DNA from: Ralstonia condita
GTDB lineage: Bacteria; Pseudomonadota; Gammaproteobacteria; Burkholderiales; Burkholderiaceae
NCBI RefSeq assembly: GCF_958405655.1
Contig: NZ_CATYWO010000010.1
Coordinates: forward strand, 30,463 to 94,462
Direction of reading: 5' to 3'
Length of the DNA: 64,000 bases
Shown here: positions 1-8,362 of the stretch, one piece after another
Numbering within the stretch: position 1 is the first letter of the stretch
Layout of the letters: each line of letters begins with the position of its first letter
Position numbers and translations under genes: made by a program
The notes under the pieces: generated by a model
Told to the model about the DNA's origin: nothing
The model's database searches: none
What the model saw: only the letters and a program-made list of their open reading frames with translations

Positions 1-402
1 GGCAGAGCCCGCGAGCGTGACCGTCACCGGCAACAGCCCGACGATGAGCGAGACCGGCGCCACGCCCGCGCGCTGCACCCCGCCCGCCACGCACAGGTAG
101 TAAAGGATGTTGCCCGGCAGCGATAACAGCAGCAGCGCCGCCCAGTCGCGCCGCGTCGTCTTGCGCCACAGCGTGCGCCACACCGGCAGCGCTAGCACCA
201 GCGAGAGCACACCGTACAGCACATACCGCGCGGCCGACAGCGCCAGCGGTGAAAACTCCGGCAGCATCTTTGGCGCGACGAAGATGATGCCCCACAGCGC
301 GCCGGCCGCCACGCCGCAGCCCAGACCGGTCAGTTGGTCGTGCCGTGCGTTGCGCGTTGGGTGGGCAAGCGGGGATGCGGTGGGGGTGTCGCCGAGCGCC
401 AT
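1..402 (-). CDS. EamA/DMT family transporter, N-terminal part (cut by window edge)
   Basis: Reading leftward from an ATG at 402, 134 codons are open to the window edge, so the C-terminal half is missing. After a short hydrophilic leader the protein has alternating hydrophobic helices: one holding GLGCGVAAGALWGIIFVAP, a second after ALSAARYVLYG, and a third with LLLLSLPGNILYYLCVAGG. The W-G-x-x-F-V-A-P helix 1 and the AARY-x-L-x-G segment are typical of EamA/DMT exporters, inner-membrane proteins of about 10 helices that export amino acids or metabolites. The substrate cannot be inferred. The gene lies about 100 bases downstream of the codirectional AraC regulator gene, which could control it. 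Confidence 0.8.
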   Translation of the reverse strand, partial: MALGDTPTASPLAHPTRNARHDQLTGLGCGVAAGALWGIIFVAPKMLPEFSPLALSAARYVLYGVLSLVLALPVWRTLWRKTTRRDWAALLLLSLPGNILYYLCVAGGVQRAGVAPVSLIVGLLPVTVTLAGSA

Positions 403-508
403 GAAAGTCCGGTCCGAAAGGAGAATCGAATCCGCACTGTGCGCGCGTGCGGACCGTCGCGTCTTGGCGAAGACGGCCGCGCTTTGGCAAAAACGGAAAC
501 GGGCGAGG

Positions 509-1231
509 CTAGCGCCGCACAGCCGCGGGCGTGATGCCGTGCGCGGCCTTGAGGTGGCGCGTGAGGGCGCTTTGGTCGTAGTAGCCGCAGCGTGCCGCCA
601 CTTCGGCGATGGGCAAGGCGGAAGTTTCCAGCAGCGTGAGGGCCTGTCGTAACCGTACCTCGGCCAGCCGCGCGTGCAGGGTGATGCCGTAGGCGCCGCG
701 GAACAGTGTGGCGAGGCGTCGTGCGCTCACGCCCACTTCCGCGGCGAGGGCCTCAACGGTGAGCGGTTCGGCGTAGCGGTGTTCGATCGCGTGCCAGGCA
801 CGCTCGGCGCGGGCGTCGGGGCGCGCGTGAATCCGCGCACACTGGTTGGCCGGGTGCGCGGCGAGCGTCGCCAGCGCCAGCGATGACCACGCGCTCGCCA
901 GCGCCGCGTCCACGGCGGACGCGCCTTGCAGCCACGTGGTCAGTGCACGCAAGCCGGGCGTGAGCGGGAAGAACACGCGGTCGGCCAGACCTTCCAGCGC
1001 GGGCGTGTCGGCCGCCTGCACGGGGATGTCGAAGACGATGAAGCGGTTGGCGCCGGTGGCTTCGAATGCATGCGTGGCACCTGCGGGGATGAGCGCTGCA
1101 TGGTGCGTGTCGACGCAGCCGGCACGGCCGTCTACGTCCATCTCGAGCACGCCGCGCGCGGGCATCACGACCTGCATGAAGTCGTGAGCGTGGGGCGGAG
1201 CGGCGCGGCCGTAGGTGCGGAAATCCAGCAT
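509..1231 (-). CDS. AraC family transcriptional regulator with N-terminal cupin
   Basis: A 240-residue cytoplasmic DNA-binding regulator. The N-terminal half is a cupin-like sensor domain (AAPPHAHDFMQVVMPARG and ALIPAGATHAFEA are the small-barrel His motifs). The C-terminal 100 residues hold two helix-turn-helix motifs, the first around LTVEALAAEVGVSARRLATLF and the second around PIAEVAARCGYYDQSALTRHLK, ending in the usual GITPAAVRR. I chose the ATG at 1231 (MLDFRTYGR) rather than the upstream ATG at 1264 because similarity starts there. The effector is unknown. The codirectional EamA exporter gene follows immediately, an arrangement often seen when such a regulator controls the exporter; that link is inference. 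Confidence 0.85.
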   Translation of the reverse strand: MLDFRTYGRAAPPHAHDFMQVVMPARGVLEMDVDGRAGCVDTHHAALIPAGATHAFEATGANRFIVFDIPVQAADTPALEGLADRVFFPLTPGLRALTTWLQGASAVDAALASAWSSLALATLAAHPANQCARIHARPDARAERAWHAIEHRYAEPLTVEALAAEVGVSARRLATLFRGAYGITLHARLAEVRLRQALTLLETSALPIAEVAARCGYYDQSALTRHLKAAHGITPAAVRR

Positions 1232-1261
1232 GATCGGCCGAGGATAGCACCGGGCCGCGGG

Positions 1262-1290
1262 CAAAAAAAACCCCGGTGGAAGCCACCGGG
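1262..1290 (-). terminator. Rho-independent terminator after the DUF427 gene
   Basis: On the minus strand an 8-bp perfect stem CCCGGTGG/CCACCGGG with a 3-base loop is followed by a run of eight T. It lies between the DUF427 stop and the AraC start, so it should end DUF427 transcription. A second perfect 7-bp inverted repeat, TCACGGA/TCCGTGA at 1301-1320, sits just upstream of it without a T tract. Confidence 0.75.
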
Positions 1291-1384
1291 TGCTGAACTT
1301 TCACGGACGAGGATCCGTGAGAAGAGGAACGCGCATATCGTGCACCGCCCAGGTGACAGCCGCATGACGGCGCCACATGCGCGC

Positions 1385-1741
1385 TCATTCCTCCGTGATG
1401 GTCACCTTGTTCGGATAGAACGCCACATAGCCTCCGACCTTGCGCGCGGCGGGTTTGGGCTGCTCATACGTCCAGACCGCGTTGTCTGCGCGCATGTCGC
1501 CGGCGACGATGGTGTAGTAGGACGCTTCGCCCTTGTACGGACAGTGCGTGTGATGTTGCGTGCGCTCCAGGTGGGTCATCTGCACGTCGTCGCGCGGGAT
1601 GTACTGCACCGGCGGGTACGATGCCTCGCGCAGCGTGCGCGCCATGCGCGTATCGGCGATGGTGACGCCGTTGAACGTGACCGTCACGCGGCGCGGGTTC
1701 GATTCAACGGTGATGGGGTGATTCGGATCGGTATCGGGCAT
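1385..1741 (-). CDS. DUF427 domain protein
   Basis: A 118-residue soluble protein without signal peptide or membrane segment. It carries the DUF427 signature: a beta-rich N-terminus (RVTVTFNGVTIADT), then YPPVQYIPRDDV, the conserved CPYKGEASYYT and a final VWTYEQPKPAARKVGGYVAFYP. The length is normal for a single DUF427 domain. The biochemical role of the family is not settled. The gene stands alone between amtB and the AraC gene, with its own terminator downstream (1262-1290). Confidence 0.85.
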   Translation of the reverse strand: MPDTDPNHPITVESNPRRVTVTFNGVTIADTRMARTLREASYPPVQYIPRDDVQMTHLERTQHHTHCPYKGEASYYTIVAGDMRADNAVWTYEQPKPAARKVGGYVAFYPNKVTITEE

Positions 1742-1816
1742 GCGGCACTCCTTCAGTGGGCGGGGGACACGCCCTTCACTGTAGCAAGTGCCGCATCCTG
1801 CGGCGGCCGGCCCGGC

Positions 1817-3019
1817 TTACCAGTGGGTTTCGCTCTCCGGCGTGGACGACACGCGGTGGATCGAGAGGTCTGCGCCCATGAACTCGGCTTCGCGGTCCAG
1901 CCGCAGCCCGACGAACTTGCGCAGCGTACCGTAGACCACCGTGCCACCGACCAGCGCGATGACAATGCCGCCAGCCGTGCCCGCCACTTGCGCCCAGAAC
2001 GACACGCCACCCAGACCGCCGAGTGCCTTCAGGCCGAAGATGCCGGCCGCGATACCGCCCCACGCGCCGCACAGGCCATGCAGGGGCCAGACGCCCAGCA
2101 CATCGTCGATGCGCCAGACGTTCTGCACGCGCGTGAACATCCACACGAACAGCACGCCGGCAATGGCGCCGACGGCCAGTGCGCCCAGCGGGTGCATCAC
2201 GTCGGAACCGGCGCACACGGCCACCAGGCCGGCGAGCGGCCCGTTGTACGAGAAGCCCGGGTCGTTCTTGCCCATCCACCACGCGGTGAGCGTGCCGCCC
2301 ACCATGGCCATCAGCGAGTTGATGGCGACCAGGCCGCTCATCTTGTCGAGCGTCTGCGCGCTCATGACATTGAAGCCGAACCAGCCCACTGCCAGCACCC
2401 AGGCGCCGGCTGCCAGGAAGGGGATATTTGACGGCGGATGCGCGGCGATGCGGCCGTCGTCCTTGTAGCGGCCGTGGCGTGCGCCCAGCAGCAGCACCGC
2501 CGGCAGGGCGATCCAGCCGCCCACGGCATGCACGACCACCGAGCCGGCAAAGTCGTGGAACTCCGCGCCCGTGGCGGCCTGCAGCCAGTGCTGGATGCCG
2601 AAGCGCTCGTTCCAGGCAATGCCTTCGAAGAACGGGTAGACGAAGCCCACCAGCACGAAGGTCGCCGCCAGTTGCGGCTCGAAGCGCGAGCGCTCGGCAA
2701 TGCCGCCCGAGATGATGGCCGGGATGGCCGCCGCGAAGGTCAGCAGGAAGAAGAACTTCACCAGTTCGTAGCCGTTCTGCTGGGCGAGCACGTCGGCGCC
2801 AGACAGGAAGTTGATGCCGTAGGCGACCGAATAGCCGACAAAGAAGTAGGCGATGGTCGACACGGCAAAGTCGACCAGGATCTTGACCAGTGCGTTGACC
2901 TGGTTCTTCTTGCGGACGGTGCCCAGCTCGAGGAACGCGAAGCCAGCATGCATGGCAAGCACCATGATCGCGCCCAGCAGGATGAAGAGCGCGTCGCCCC
3001 CGGTTTTGATGGTGTTCAT
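1817..3019 (-). CDS. amtB: Ammonium transporter (Amt family)
   Basis: A 400-residue inner-membrane channel that conducts ammonia/ammonium. About eleven hydrophobic helices can be counted. The twin pore histidines are recognisable: one in SVVVHAVGGWIALPA (equivalent of E. coli His168) and one in WPLHGLCGAWGGIAAG (His318 equivalent). The start is set at the ATG at 3019 (MNTIKTGGDALF), where the first helix begins; an upstream in-frame ATG at 3052 would add 11 residues. No cleaved signal peptide is obvious, unlike E. coli AmtB. No glnK lies beside it. The upstream region holds a sigma-54-type promoter and several GGTGCG/CGCACC half-sites, consistent with nitrogen control. Confidence 0.95.
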   Translation of the reverse strand: MNTIKTGGDALFILLGAIMVLAMHAGFAFLELGTVRKKNQVNALVKILVDFAVSTIAYFFVGYSVAYGINFLSGADVLAQQNGYELVKFFFLLTFAAAIPAIISGGIAERSRFEPQLAATFVLVGFVYPFFEGIAWNERFGIQHWLQAATGAEFHDFAGSVVVHAVGGWIALPAVLLLGARHGRYKDDGRIAAHPPSNIPFLAAGAWVLAVGWFGFNVMSAQTLDKMSGLVAINSLMAMVGGTLTAWWMGKNDPGFSYNGPLAGLVAVCAGSDVMHPLGALAVGAIAGVLFVWMFTRVQNVWRIDDVLGVWPLHGLCGAWGGIAAGIFGLKALGGLGGVSFWAQVAGTAGGIVIALVGGTVVYGTLRKFVGLRLDREAEFMGADLSIHRVSSTPESETHW

Positions 3020-3095
3020 TGTGGTTGTCGTGCGGTTGATTGTCAGCGTCATTCGGGTGCAGCGTGCCCCCGAATGACGCAGGAAGCGCCGACAG

Positions 3096-3112
3096 ATGCA
3101 AAACTTGTTCCA
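3096..3112 (-). promoter_or_regulatory. Putative sigma-54 promoter of amtB
   Basis: On the minus strand the sequence is TGGAACAAGTTTTGCAT. The GG and GC elements are 12 bases apart, exactly the spacing of sigma-54 -24/-12 promoters (consensus TGGCAC-N5-TTGC). It lies about 80 bases before the amtB start codon. Confidence 0.65.
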
Positions 3113-3136
3113 ACGATGTGCAAGAACGCGAAATGG

Positions 3137-3255
3137 CGCACCATGGCCGTGCGCGATGGGGGCGATGCGGGCATGCAGCACGCGACCGCTCTCATTTGGT
3201 GCGCTGTTGCTTTGAATTGGTGCGTATGGCGCGGTGGATGCGCCGTGTTGGTGCG
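3137..3255. promoter_or_regulatory. NtrC-like half-site cluster upstream of amtB
   Basis: Three copies of TTGGTGCG lie at 3196-3203, 3217-3224 and 3248-3255, and an inverted CGCACCA at 3137-3143. They resemble halves of the NtrC enhancer (GCACCA-N-TGGTGC). They sit upstream of the sigma-54-like element, where an enhancer is expected. No full high-affinity palindrome is present, so this is suggestive only. Confidence 0.4.
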
Positions 3256-3263
3256 TTGCGCGC

Positions 3264-4289
3264 CTAGGGTTTGGACGCCGACACGATGAGCGAGCTGGTC
3301 ACCGCGTCCCACAGAGCCTCGTAGCGCAAGCGCACCGTGCTGGCCTGCTCCGGCGACGTGGCGGGCGATTGCATGTGCAGCATCAGGAGTGCACCGTCAG
3401 TCGGCACCACGACGACGCGCCCGACCAGCGTGTTACCGCTTGCGCGCGGCACATGCGGGCCCGGCGCCTCGCCGATGTAGGTGGCCCAGATGCCGGCGCG
3501 GCCAGCAAACGATTGGGTGCCCCAGCTGATCAGTCGGCATGGCACCGACACGGCCTGGCGGACGGCATCGCGCATCCAGAGCGGCTCGCGGTGGTCGGGC
3601 ACGGCCTCGGGCTCGCTCTCGGTGGGGCGGACGATAAGTTCGATGCGCGAGAGTCCGGCGCCGCCCTGATTCGCCCACGCGCCGATCGCCACCCGTCCCG
3701 GATCGGGCTTGCGCGGCGCGGCGGGCGGGACACGCTCCCACGACAGCGGCAGGCGCAGCAGCAGATTCGCGCCGCGCGCATTCGGCCAGTCGGACAGCGT
3801 CACGTCCTGGATGAAACGGCTGCCCATCTCGTCGGCGGGGCGGTCGTCGTAGACCACGGCCAGCAGGGATTGCAGCGTCGGGCGATCCTGGTTGCCCTGC
3901 GCACGTGCCACGACCCGGTCGGCCAGCGCGTGGGCGGTCTGTGCGGTTTGCGTGGCGACCATCACACTGGGCTGGTGGAGGTCGAGCGCCCGCTCGATCA
4001 GCAACTGGCGCTCGTCGTCCGTCAGCGGAATCCCGGCAATCAGGCGGCGCGTGCGCGTCAGCGCCTGCGGAAAGGCGTTGTCGAATTGCGTGCGCGCGCG
4101 GATCAGCTCTTCGCGCTCGGCGGGAAAGCGCTGGATGGCGCGCTCGAGCGCCTGCGTCTGCACGGTCAGGAAGCCAAGCACGCTGACCAGCCCGGGGATG
4201 GCGCCGGGCGTGTAGTCCCACGCCAGGGCGTGGCCGGACCACGCCAGCATGGCGCTCAGACACCAGCGCTTCGTTGCGCGGCTTGGCAT
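3264..4289 (-). CDS. Exported protein of unknown function
   Basis: 341 residues. The N-terminus is short and basic, then hydrophobic, ending in GHALAW, which looks like a Sec signal peptide (about 23 residues), so a periplasmic location is likely. Residues 30-120 are helical and rich in Glu, Arg and Leu (LERAIQRFPAEREELIRAR). The second half looks beta-rich, with a repeated pattern of Val/Gly strands and a WGTQSFAGRAGIWATYIGE segment. I recognise no family or catalytic motif. A purine-rich stretch, GAGGGGGACAT, precedes the ATG. The gene is divergent from icmF, with 245 bases between them, and lies upstream of amtB in the same direction. Confidence 0.7.
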   Translation of the reverse strand: MPSRATKRWCLSAMLAWSGHALAWDYTPGAIPGLVSVLGFLTVQTQALERAIQRFPAEREELIRARTQFDNAFPQALTRTRRLIAGIPLTDDERQLLIERALDLHQPSVMVATQTAQTAHALADRVVARAQGNQDRPTLQSLLAVVYDDRPADEMGSRFIQDVTLSDWPNARGANLLLRLPLSWERVPPAAPRKPDPGRVAIGAWANQGGAGLSRIELIVRPTESEPEAVPDHREPLWMRDAVRQAVSVPCRLISWGTQSFAGRAGIWATYIGEAPGPHVPRASGNTLVGRVVVVPTDGALLMLHMQSPATSPEQASTVRLRYEALWDAVTSSLIVSASKP

Positions 4290-4417
4290 GGAGATGTCCC
4301 CCTCTGGCCGAACCCGGTTTCAGCCGAAATCCGACTGTAACGATTTGTATCCATTGTGTGCAAGGTGGGGGTTGCACCAAGGCAGGGAGCGCTGGCCGCG
4401 CCGTGGCGCCCGCCGAG

Positions 4418-4447
4418 TTGACGTTGACGTCCGCCCCGAAAATACTG
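4418..4447 (+). promoter_or_regulatory. icmF promoter overlapping a LiuR-like half-palindrome
   Basis: TTGACGTTGACGTCCG at 4418-4433 matches the TTGACGTNNACGTCAA palindrome seen elsewhere in this window in 14 of 16 positions. TTGACG (4418-4423) and AATACT (4442-4447) are 18 bases apart and could be the -35 and -10 elements, so a bound regulator would cover the -35 box. Confidence 0.45.
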
Positions 4448-4534
4448 TCAGTTCGACGTGTTGACCGGCATGCCGCCTTCTGTGCGGCTTAGAACACTTC
4501 CAACGCCGGCGCGCCACTTTCCGAAGGTGGAGAC

Positions 4535-7500
4535 ATGACCGATCTTTCCACTGCCCGCGCGGCCGATCCCACGCCTGCCAGCGAAGCCGCGCCGGTGCGC
4601 AACAAGGTGCGCTTCGTGACGGCCGCGTCGTTGTTCGATGGGCATGACGCGTCGATCAACATCATGCGGCGCATCCTGCAGTCGATGGGCTGCGAGGTGA
4701 TCCACCTCGGGCACAACCGCTCCGTGGATGAGGTGGTCAATGCTGCGCTGCAGGAAGACGTGCAGGGCATTGCGGTGTCCAGCTACCAGGGCGGCCACGT
4801 CGAATACTTCAAGTACATGATCGACGCGCTGCGCGCACGCGGCGGCCAGCACATCCAGGTGTTCGGCGGCGGCGGCGGGGTGATCGTGCCGGCGGAGATC
4901 CGCGAGCTGCAGGACTACGGCGTCGCGCGCATCTACAGCCCAGAAGACGGGCAGCGCATGGGCCTGGCCGGCATGATTGCCGACATGGTGCAGCGCTGCG
5001 ATATCGATCTCTCCGTCTATGCGCCGGCTACGCTGGAGCCCGTTGCCAACGGCGATCGCCGCGCTCTGGCGCAATTGATCACCGCGCTGGAATCGGGCCG
5101 CGTCGATCCGGCGTTGCGCGAGGCCGTCCACGCGGCTGCGATGGCCGCGCCGACGCCTGTGCTTGGCATCACGGGCACGGGCGGTGCGGGCAAGTCGTCG
5201 CTCACCGACGAGCTGATCCGCCGCTTCCGGCTCGACCAGCAGGACGCGCTGCGCATTGCGGTCATCTCGATCGATCCGTCGCGGCGCAAGTCGGGCGGCG
5301 CGCTGCTGGGCGATCGCATTCGCATGAACGCGATCAACCATCCGAACATCTTCGTGCGCTCGCTGGCCACGCGCGAGGCGAGCCGCGAGATTTCCGACGC
5401 GCTGCCCGACGTGATTGCCGCCTGCCGCGCTGCCGGGTTCGATTTCATCATCGTCGAGACCTCCGGCATCGGGCAGGGCGATGCGGCGATCGTGCCGCAT
5501 GTCGATCTGTCGCTGTACGTGATGACGCCCGAGTTTGGCGCCGCCAGCCAGCTGGAGAAGATCGACATGCTGGACTTTGCCGATCTGGTGGCGATCAACA
5601 AGTTCGACCGAAAGGGCGCGCAGGATGCATGGCGCGACGTCGCCAAGCAGGTGCAGCGCAACCGCGAGCAATGGCACGCCCGGCCCGAAGACATGCCGGT
5701 GTTCGGCACGCAGGCCTCGCACTTCAATGACGACGGCGTGACGGCGCTGTATCACGCGCTGGCCGATCGGCTGACCGAGCGCGGCATGGCGCTGGCCGAA
5801 CGCACGTTGCCGCGCCCGACCGGCAAATGCTCCACCAGCCACGATGCCATCGTGCCGCCCGCGCGCGTGCGCTACCTGGCGGAGCTGGCCGATACGGTGC
5901 GCGGCTACCACCGCCGCGTCGACGCGCAAAGCCGCCTCGCGCGGGAACGTCAGCAATTGCAGGCCAGCCACCGCATGCTGGAGCAGGCCGGTGCCACGGT
6001 GCAGACGCTGTCCGCGCTCGACAAGCAGGCGGCCGAGCGCGACGCGCAGCTCGGCGCTGCCGAGCGCAAGCTGCTCGCCATGTGGCCCGACCTGCGCCGT
6101 GCGTATTCCGGTGATGAATATGTCGTGAAGATTCGCGACAAGGAAATCCGCACGCAGCTCACGCACACCACGCTTTCGGGCACCACGATCCGCAAGGTCG
6201 TACTGCCGCCGTATGAAGATGACGGCGAAGTGCTGCGCTGGCTGATGCGCGAAAACGTGCCGGGCAGCTTCCCGTACACCGCCGGTGTGTTCGCCTTCAA
6301 GCGCGAGAACGAAGACCCGACGCGCATGTTCGCGGGCGAGGGCGATGCCTTCCGCACCAACCGGCGCTTCAAGCTCGTCTCCGAAGGTATGGACGCCAAG
6401 CGGCTTTCCACAGCGTTTGACTCCGTCACGCTGTACGGCGAAGACCCGGCCCTGCGCCCCGACATCTACGGCAAGGTCGGCAACTCCGGTGTGTCGATCG
6501 CCACGCTCGACGACATGGAAGTGCTGTACGACGGCTTTGACCTGACCAGCCCTGCCACGTCGGTTTCCATGACGATCAACGGGCCTGCGCCCACGATCCT
6601 CGCGATGTTCATGAACACCGCCATCGACCAGAACCTGGCCCGGTTCCGCGCCGATAACGGGCGAGAGCCGACGCAGGACGAAGAGGCGAAGATCCGCGCG
6701 TGGGTGCTGCAGAACGTGCGCGGCACGGTGCAGGCCGACATCCTCAAGGAAGACCAGGGGCAGAACACCTGCATCTTCTCGACCGAGTTTTCGCTCAAGG
6801 TGATGGGCGATATCCAGGAATATTTCGTGCATCACCAGGTGCGCAATTTCTATTCGGTGTCGATCTCGGGCTACCACATTGCCGAGGCGGGCGCGAACCC
6901 GATCTCGCAGCTCGCCTTCACGCTCGCCAATGGTTTCACGTATGTGGAGGCGTACCTCGCGCGCGGCATGCATATCGATGACTTTGCGCCGAACCTGTCG
7001 TTCTTCTTCTCCAATGGCATGGACCCGGAGTACAGCGTGCTCGGCCGCGTCGCGCGTCGCAACTGGGCGGTGACGCTGCGAGACAAGTACGGTGCGAACG
7101 AGCGCAGCCAGAAGTTGAAGTACCACGTGCAGACGTCGGGCCGGTCATTGCACGCGCAGGAGATCGCCTTCAACGATATTCGCACGACGCTGCAGGCGCT
7201 GATCGCCATCTACGACAACTGCAACAGCCTGCACACGAATGCCTACGACGAGGCGATCACCACGCCGACGGCCGAGTCGGTGCGGCGCGCGCTGGCCATC
7301 CAGCTCATCATCAATCGCGAGTGGGGCCTGGCCAAGTGCGAGAACCCGAACCAGGGCAGCTTCATCATCGATGAGCTGACGGACCTCGTGGAAGAAGCGG
7401 TGCTGCAGGAGTTCGAACGCATTGCCGAGCGCGGCGGCGTGCTGGGTGCCATGGAAACCGGCTATCAGCGCGGCAAGATCCAGGAGGAGTCGATGCTGTA

Positions 7501-7822
7501 TGAGCAGCGCAAGCACGATGGCTCGCTGCCGATCATCGGCGTGAATACGTTCCGCAATCCCGATGCGGAGAGCGTGGTGCCCCCGCATATTGAACTGGCG
7601 CGGTCCAGCGAGGAGGAGAAGCAGAGCCAACTCGCGCGGCTGCAGGATTTTCATGCGCGGCATGCGGGGGAAGCTCCGGCCATGCTGCAGCGCCTGCAGC
7701 GGGCGGTGATTGAAGATCAGAACGTGTTTGCGGTGCTGATGGACGCGGTGCGGGTCTGCTCGCTTGGGCAGATTACGCATGCGTTGTTTGAGGTGGGAGG
7801 GGAGTATCGGCGGAATATGTAG
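4535..7822 (+). CDS. icmF: Fused isobutyryl-CoA mutase IcmF (B12-dependent, with G-protein chaperone domain)
   Basis: 1095 residues, the usual length for IcmF, which interconverts isobutyryl-CoA and n-butyryl-CoA and also acts on isovaleryl/pivalyl-CoA. Three parts are visible. Residues 25-160 are the cobalamin-binding domain, with DGHDAS at 35-40 (His37 as the cobalt ligand) and a GGGGG loop. Residues 200-500 are a MeaB-like GTPase with the P-loop GTGGAGKS at 214-221 and NKFD at 355-358. The rest is the mutase barrel with SISGYHIAEAGA. The fusion brings its own chaperone, so no separate meaB is needed. The ATG at 4535 follows GGTGGAGAC. A LiuR-like site in the promoter would link it to branched-chain acid catabolism. 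A large repeat follows the stop codon. Confidence 0.97.
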   Translation: MTDLSTARAADPTPASEAAPVRNKVRFVTAASLFDGHDASINIMRRILQSMGCEVIHLGHNRSVDEVVNAALQEDVQGIAVSSYQGGHVEYFKYMIDALRARGGQHIQVFGGGGGVIVPAEIRELQDYGVARIYSPEDGQRMGLAGMIADMVQRCDIDLSVYAPATLEPVANGDRRALAQLITALESGRVDPALREAVHAAAMAAPTPVLGITGTGGAGKSSLTDELIRRFRLDQQDALRIAVISIDPSRRKSGGALLGDRIRMNAINHPNIFVRSLATREASREISDALPDVIAACRAAGFDFIIVETSGIGQGDAAIVPHVDLSLYVMTPEFGAASQLEKIDMLDFADLVAINKFDRKGAQDAWRDVAKQVQRNREQWHARPEDMPVFGTQASHFNDDGVTALYHALADRLTERGMALAERTLPRPTGKCSTSHDAIVPPARVRYLAELADTVRGYHRRVDAQSRLARERQQLQASHRMLEQAGATVQTLSALDKQAAERDAQLGAAERKLLAMWPDLRRAYSGDEYVVKIRDKEIRTQLTHTTLSGTTIRKVVLPPYEDDGEVLRWLMRENVPGSFPYTAGVFAFKRENEDPTRMFAGEGDAFRTNRRFKLVSEGMDAKRLSTAFDSVTLYGEDPALRPDIYGKVGNSGVSIATLDDMEVLYDGFDLTSPATSVSMTINGPAPTILAMFMNTAIDQNLARFRADNGREPTQDEEAKIRAWVLQNVRGTVQADILKEDQGQNTCIFSTEFSLKVMGDIQEYFVHHQVRNFYSVSISGYHIAEAGANPISQLAFTLANGFTYVEAYLARGMHIDDFAPNLSFFFSNGMDPEYSVLGRVARRNWAVTLRDKYGANERSQKLKYHVQTSGRSLHAQEIAFNDIRTTLQALIAIYDNCNSLHTNAYDEAITTPTAESVRRALAIQLIINREWGLAKCENPNQGSFIIDELTDLVEEAVLQEFERIAERGGVLGAMETGYQRGKIQEESMLYEQRKHDGSLPIIGVNTFRNPDAESVVPPHIELARSSEEEKQSQLARLQDFHARHAGEAPAMLQRLQRAVIEDQNVFAVLMDAVRVCSLGQITHALFEVGGEYRRNM

Positions 7823-7850
7823 GGGTTTTGGGTTTTGGGTTCTTCTTGTT

Positions 7851-8061
7851 GGTGCATCCCTTGTTTCATCCCCTGCCGGGGCTGACTCACTTTCTTTGGT
7901 CTTGCCCAAAGAAAGTAAGCAAAGAAAGGCGCGCCCGAGATGGCGAAAGACTCCTTGAATTTATGTCGCAGGGAGGGGAAGGGAAAAACTCGCTGCGCTC
8001 AGACAGTTTCCCTTCCTTTTTCCTCCCTGCAACAGAAATTCAAGGCGCCATCTAGGGCAGG
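7851..8061 (+). repeat. Dispersed intergenic repeat, unit 1a
   Basis: First of five full units in this window. It begins GGTGCATCCC, then has a perfect 11-bp hairpin ACTTTCTTTGG/CCAAAGAAAGT (7889-7916), the block GGCGCGCCCGAGATGGCG, and a long stem-loop at 7953-8045 bounded by CCTTGAATTT and AAATTCAAGG. The loop is CTCGCTGCGCTCAGACAG (7989-8006). It ends in GGCGCCATCTAGGGCAGG. It faces unit 1b. I do not recognise a named family. Confidence 0.85.
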
Positions 8062-8109
8062 AAAGTCAAAGGACAACAGCCACACCCTCTGGGCGCCAGC
8101 CCAAACGAC

Positions 8110-8139
8110 AAGGCCAACCTCACGACGGGTTGGCCTTTT
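8110..8139 (+). terminator. Hairpin with T run in the centre of repeat site 1
   Basis: AAGGCCAACC/GGTTGGCCTT, a perfect 10-bp stem (8110-8119 and 8128-8137) with an 8-base loop followed by TT. It is in the right place to end icmF transcription and lies between the two repeat units. The T run is short, so efficiency is uncertain. Confidence 0.6.
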
Positions 8140-8154
8140 GCTTTTGACGTTGAG

Positions 8155-8362
8155 CCCTTGATGGCGCCTTGAATTTTTGTGAGCGGGCGGATAAAGGAAG
8201 GAGGCTTGTCTGAGCGCAGCGAGTTTGCCTCCTTCCCCGCACGGTCACACAAATTCAAGGGGATGTCGCCATCTCGGGCGCGCCTTTCTTTTGCTTACTT
8301 TTCTTTGGCAAGACAAAGAAAAGTGAGTCAGCCCCGGCAGGGGATGAAACAAGGGATGGACC
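8155..8362 (-). repeat. Dispersed intergenic repeat, unit 1b (inverted)
   Basis: Inverted partner of unit 1a. Read on the plus strand, it opens with GATGGCGCCTTGAATTT, has the long stem-loop at 8167-8260 with loop TTGTCTGAGCGCAGCGAG (8206-8223), then GCCATCTCGGGCGCGCC, the 11-bp hairpin ACTTTTCTTTG/CAAAGAAAAGT (8297-8324), and ends GGGATGAAACAAGGGATGG. Both sides of the stem differ from unit 1a but still pair. The rest of the 7823-8664 gap (8363-8664) holds no gene that I can support, only the hbd promoter region. Confidence 0.85.

Noticed and set aside
1301..1320. Second terminator between DUF427 and AraC genes
   Set aside because: The 7-bp inverted repeat has no T run; the neighbouring hairpin at 1262-1290 is the better terminator.
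926..2431. Long plus-strand frame opposite AraC, DUF427 and amtB genes
   Set aside because: It crosses three genes and a terminator on the other strand and has Arg/His-rich shadow composition.
4448..7126. Open frame of 892 codons on the minus strand opposite icmF
   Set aside because: It is an antisense shadow in GC-rich DNA; the composition is His/Arg/Val-rich without domains, and icmF on the other strand has full-length motifs.
7851..8362. Repeat site considered as an insertion sequence or small coding region
   Set aside because: No transposase frame exists in it, and the short frames through it are not conserved between copies; the conserved thing is the hairpin structure.
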